A DNA stretch of 64,000 bases, taken from positions 558,001 through 622,000 of the forward strand of contig NZ_FNSU01000003.1 of NCBI RefSeq assembly GCF_900105325.1, written 5' to 3'. Within the stretch, counting starts at the first letter, position 1, and each line of letters opens with the position of its first letter. A program made the position numbers and the translations under genes. A model generated the notes under the pieces. The model saw only the letters and a program-made list of their open reading frames with translations, was not told the origin of the DNA and searched no databases. This document shows, piece by piece, positions 60,629 to 64,000 of this stretch. Source of the DNA: Pseudomonas marginalis (GTDB lineage Bacteria; Pseudomonadota; Gammaproteobacteria; Pseudomonadales; Pseudomonadaceae).

Positions 60629-62107
60629 AACCGGTTTCTTCAGGAGGTGCTTCAGGGTAGTGGTGACGCCGTTATCACGCAGGCTCCCATAGCACCGCTC
60701 GAACGCTGCCACAAACTCAGGCGAGTTGGGAATAGCCGTACCGAAAATCTCTTCCACTGCCAGCAACCGCTGGCTGATCAGTGCATCGTCACTCACCAGC
60801 CCCTGGCAGAACTCGGCGCGCGGATCGGGGATTGTGTAGCTCACGCCATTCTCATCCACACCCTTCAAATACAAGGCCCAGGCCGCGACGACCAGTGCTG
60901 CACGCTCGGTCTCACGGCCGTCGGCAATCAGGCGGTTGATGGTCGGCACGGTGAACTTGGGAAACTTCGACGAGCCATCCGAACACACCCGTTCCAACTG
61001 GTCGGCAATCGCCTGGTTGGAGAAGCGGTCCACCAGGGTCTGCTTGTAGTCGGTCAGGTCGATGCCCGGTACCGGCGCGAGGTTTGGCGTGACGTCGAGG
61101 TCCATGTAGGCGCGCATGTAGGCCACGAACAGCGGGTCGTTCATGGTCTCGTGCACAAACCGATAGCCCTTGAGAAAACCCAGGTAGGTCAGGGCCAGGT
61201 GGCTGCCGTTGAGCAAGCCGATCTTCATCTCTTCATAGGGTGTCACATCGTCGGTGAACTGCACGCCAACCTTTTCCCACGCCGGGCGGCCGTTGACGAA
61301 TTTGTCTTCCAGTACCCACTGCACAAAGGGTTCGCAAACAACTGGCCAGGCATCGTCGATGCCGTGTTCATCGTGCAGTTGCAGGCGGTGGGCGGTGCTG
61401 GTCATCGGCGTGATGCGGTCGACCATGGCGTTCGGGAAGCTCACATGGGCCTTGATCCAGTCATGCAGCTCGGCATTGTGCAGGGCGGCGAACGCCAGCA
61501 GTGCCTTGCGCGTGACAGCGCCATTGTGGGGCAGGTTATCGCAGGACATCACGGTAAACGCCGGGATGCCGGCCGCGCGGCGCTGGGTCAATGCCGCGCA
61601 GATAAAGCCGAACACGGTTTTTGGCGACGACGGATGAGCCAGGTCGTGCTGGATCTGCGGCAAGTGGGCCATAAACTCGCCGTTGCTGTCGTCGATGCAG
61701 TAGCCGCCTTCGGTGATGGTCAGCGAGACGATGCGAATCTCGGGGCTGGCCAGTTTATCGATCAATGCCTGGGCGCTGTCTTCGGCCAGCAGCATGTCGC
61801 TGATCGAGCCGATCACGCGCACTTCGGTGTCGTCGGTGTCGCCCAGTTCGTACAGGGTGAACAGGTAGTCCTGGCCGGCCAGGTCATCGCGGGCCTTGCG
61901 GTCCTCGCTGCGCAGGCCAACGCCGCAGATGCTCCAGTCCAGGCCCTCGCCGGTATTCATCAGCGCATCGGTGTAATACGCCTGGTGCGCGCGATGGAAG
62001 CCGCCGACGCCGATATGGGCGATGCCCTGGCGTGTGTCGGCAAGCGTATAGGCTGGCAATTTCACTTCGGGCGCCAGCTGGGTGAGGTTCTGCTTATTCA
62101 GTTTCAT
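60626..62107 (-). CDS. mtlD: Mannitol 2-dehydrogenase
   Basis: 493 residues of the polyol-specific long-chain dehydrogenase family. It oxidises mannitol, arabitol and sorbitol to the 2-ketoses with NAD. The catalytic residues seen in the characterised P. fluorescens enzyme are in MKIGLLNGSHLALTYLG: Lys, Asn and His at about 295, 300 and 303. The N-terminal nucleotide region is AHIGVGGFHRAHQAYY. Length matches the known enzyme exactly within reading error. Confidence 0.96.
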   Translation of the reverse strand: MKLNKQNLTQLAPEVKLPAYTLADTRQGIAHIGVGGFHRAHQAYYTDALMNTGEGLDWSICGVGLRSEDRKARDDLAGQDYLFTLYELGDTDDTEVRVIGSISDMLLAEDSAQALIDKLASPEIRIVSLTITEGGYCIDDSNGEFMAHLPQIQHDLAHPSSPKTVFGFICAALTQRRAAGIPAFTVMSCDNLPHNGAVTRKALLAFAALHNAELHDWIKAHVSFPNAMVDRITPMTSTAHRLQLHDEHGIDDAWPVVCEPFVQWVLEDKFVNGRPAWEKVGVQFTDDVTPYEEMKIGLLNGSHLALTYLGFLKGYRFVHETMNDPLFVAYMRAYMDLDVTPNLAPVPGIDLTDYKQTLVDRFSNQAIADQLERVCSDGSSKFPKFTVPTINRLIADGRETERAALVVAAWALYLKGVDENGVSYTIPDPRAEFCQGLVSDDALISQRLLAVEEIFGTAIPNSPEFVAAFERCYGSLRDNGVTTTLKHLLKKPV

Positions 62108-62125
62108 CGATCAATACTCGCGAAA

Positions 62126-63229
<1,104 letters not shown>

Positions 63230-63266
63230 GGGATGGGCCTCCTTTTTGAATTTTTATAGGAAACCG

Positions 63267-64000
63267 TTATTTCACGGCGCCGAAGGACAAACCGCGCACC
63301 AGCTGTTTCTGGCTGATCCAGCCAAAGATCAGGATCGGCGCGCAGGCCAGGGTCGAGACGGCAGACAATTTGGCCCAGAACAAGCCTTCGGGGCTGGAGT
63401 AGGAGGCGATCAGTGCGGTCAACGGCGCTGCGTTGGACGAGGTCAGGTTCAACGACCAGAAGGCTTCGTTCCAGCACAGGATCAGCGACAGCAGCACCGT
63501 GGAGGCCAGGCCGCCCTTGGCGATCGGCAGCAGCACCCGGACCATTTCCTGCCACAGCGTGGCGCCGTCCAGGCGCGCGGCTTCGAGGATGTCCTTGGGG
63601 ATGTCCTTGAAGTAGGTGTAAACCATCCAGACCACGATCGGCAGGTTGATCAGGGTGTAGATGATGATCAGCGCGATGCGCGTATCCAGCAGGCCAAAGC
63701 TCTTGGCCAGCAGGTAGATCGGCATCAGCACGCCCACCGGTGGCAGCATCTTGGTGGAGAGCATCCACAGCAGCGTGCTCTTGGTGCGTTTGGTTTCGTA
63801 GAACGCCATGGAGTAGGCGGCCGGCACCGAAATCAGCAGGCACAGGGCGGTGGCGCTGAATGAAATCAGCACCGAATTCCAGGCATAGCTGAAGTAGTTG
63901 CTGCGCTCGTTGATGTGCAGGTAGTTCTCCAGGGTCGGCGTGAAGATGAACTGCGGCGGCGTGGCGAACGCGTCGATTTCGGTCTTGAAGCTGGTCAGCA
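63267..64000 (-). CDS. mtlG: Polyol ABC transporter permease, 5' end outside the window
   Basis: The visible 244 codons are open to the window edge. They include the EAA-loop motif (DILEAARLDGATLWQEMVRVLLP) of MalG-type inner-membrane permeases and about five membrane helices; the C-terminus is QLVRGLSFGAVK. The start codon and first helix lie beyond 64000. Upstream genes (mtlF, mtlE) are expected there. Confidence 0.93.
   Translation of the reverse strand, partial: LTSFKTEIDAFATPPQFIFTPTLENYLHINERSNYFSYAWNSVLISFSATALCLLISVPAAYSMAFYETKRTKSTLLWMLSTKMLPPVGVLMPIYLLAKSFGLLDTRIALIIIYTLINLPIVVWMVYTYFKDIPKDILEAARLDGATLWQEMVRVLLPIAKGGLASTVLLSLILCWNEAFWSLNLTSSNAAPLTALIASYSSPEGLFWAKLSAVSTLACAPILIFGWISQKQLVRGLSFGAVK

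Overview
The window looks like chromosome from the Pseudomonas fluorescens group. The evidence is a complete functional-amyloid (fapABCDEF) operon, a ptxS/kguEKTD 2-ketogluconate cluster with perfect PtxS operators, an mtlGKDYZ polyol operon, DUF1652 and DUF2790 genes, high GC, and several families of Pseudomonas-style REP/REPIN palindromes. All calls come from reading the sequence and translations; no database search was run.

Layout. 0.1-3.9 kb: a small coiled-coil protein, then the translationally coupled operon gnd-zwf-HAD phosphatase. 3.9-12.4 kb: a sigma-54 activator gene, the fap operon on the minus strand with a sigma-54-type promoter and two upstream palindromes, an orphan FecR-like protein and a PepSY protein. 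12.4-17.6 kb: one 1720-residue toxin-like protein with a C-terminal HExxH/aspzincin signature. 17.7-25.7 kb: dpkA, DUF883, LysR regulator and nitrilase, LEA lipoprotein, purine permease, chemoreceptor. 25.7-31.0 kb: the 2-ketogluconate cluster. 31.0-39.2 kb: an AT-richer island of unrecognised proteins around an autotransporter. 39.2-48.0 kb: LysE exporter, AraC regulator, DUF1345 protein, a MexCD-like RND pump divergent from an RstAB-like two-component system. 48.0-57.9 kb: methyltransferase, TauE/SafE permease, a dimethylsulfone (sfn) pair, GNAT, RimK-like ATP-grasp, a ParD-like/methionine aminopeptidase pair, catalytic-domain-only threonine dehydratase, DUF1652, DUF2790. 58.0-64.0 kb: the mtl operon, running off the right edge.

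The most unusual part is 31.06-39.19 kb. Two inward-facing copies of a 20-bp LuxR-type (lux/las) box, identical at 19 of 20 positions, sit about 90 bp before the first gene on each strand. Each has a -10-like hexamer at the same distance. Between them lie two tandem paralogues (650 and 661 residues) made of about five repeated beta-sandwich-like modules, a pertactin-type autotransporter, an unknown 149-residue protein, and a 273-residue protein with two carbohydrate-binding-like modules. No luxR or luxI gene is in the window. I read this as a candidate quorum-responsive surface or secreted-protein locus that I do not recognise as a described system.

A second candidate circuit is fap control: a sigma-54 -24/-12 element before fapA, two TGT-N2-CAGCGCTG-N2-ACA palindromes further upstream, a strong terminator between fapC and fapD, and a VpsR-like sigma-54 activator gene facing the operon's far end. 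Similar regulatory structure appears between sfnB-like and sfnG (divergent sigma-54 elements around one palindrome) and before the ParD-like/map pair.
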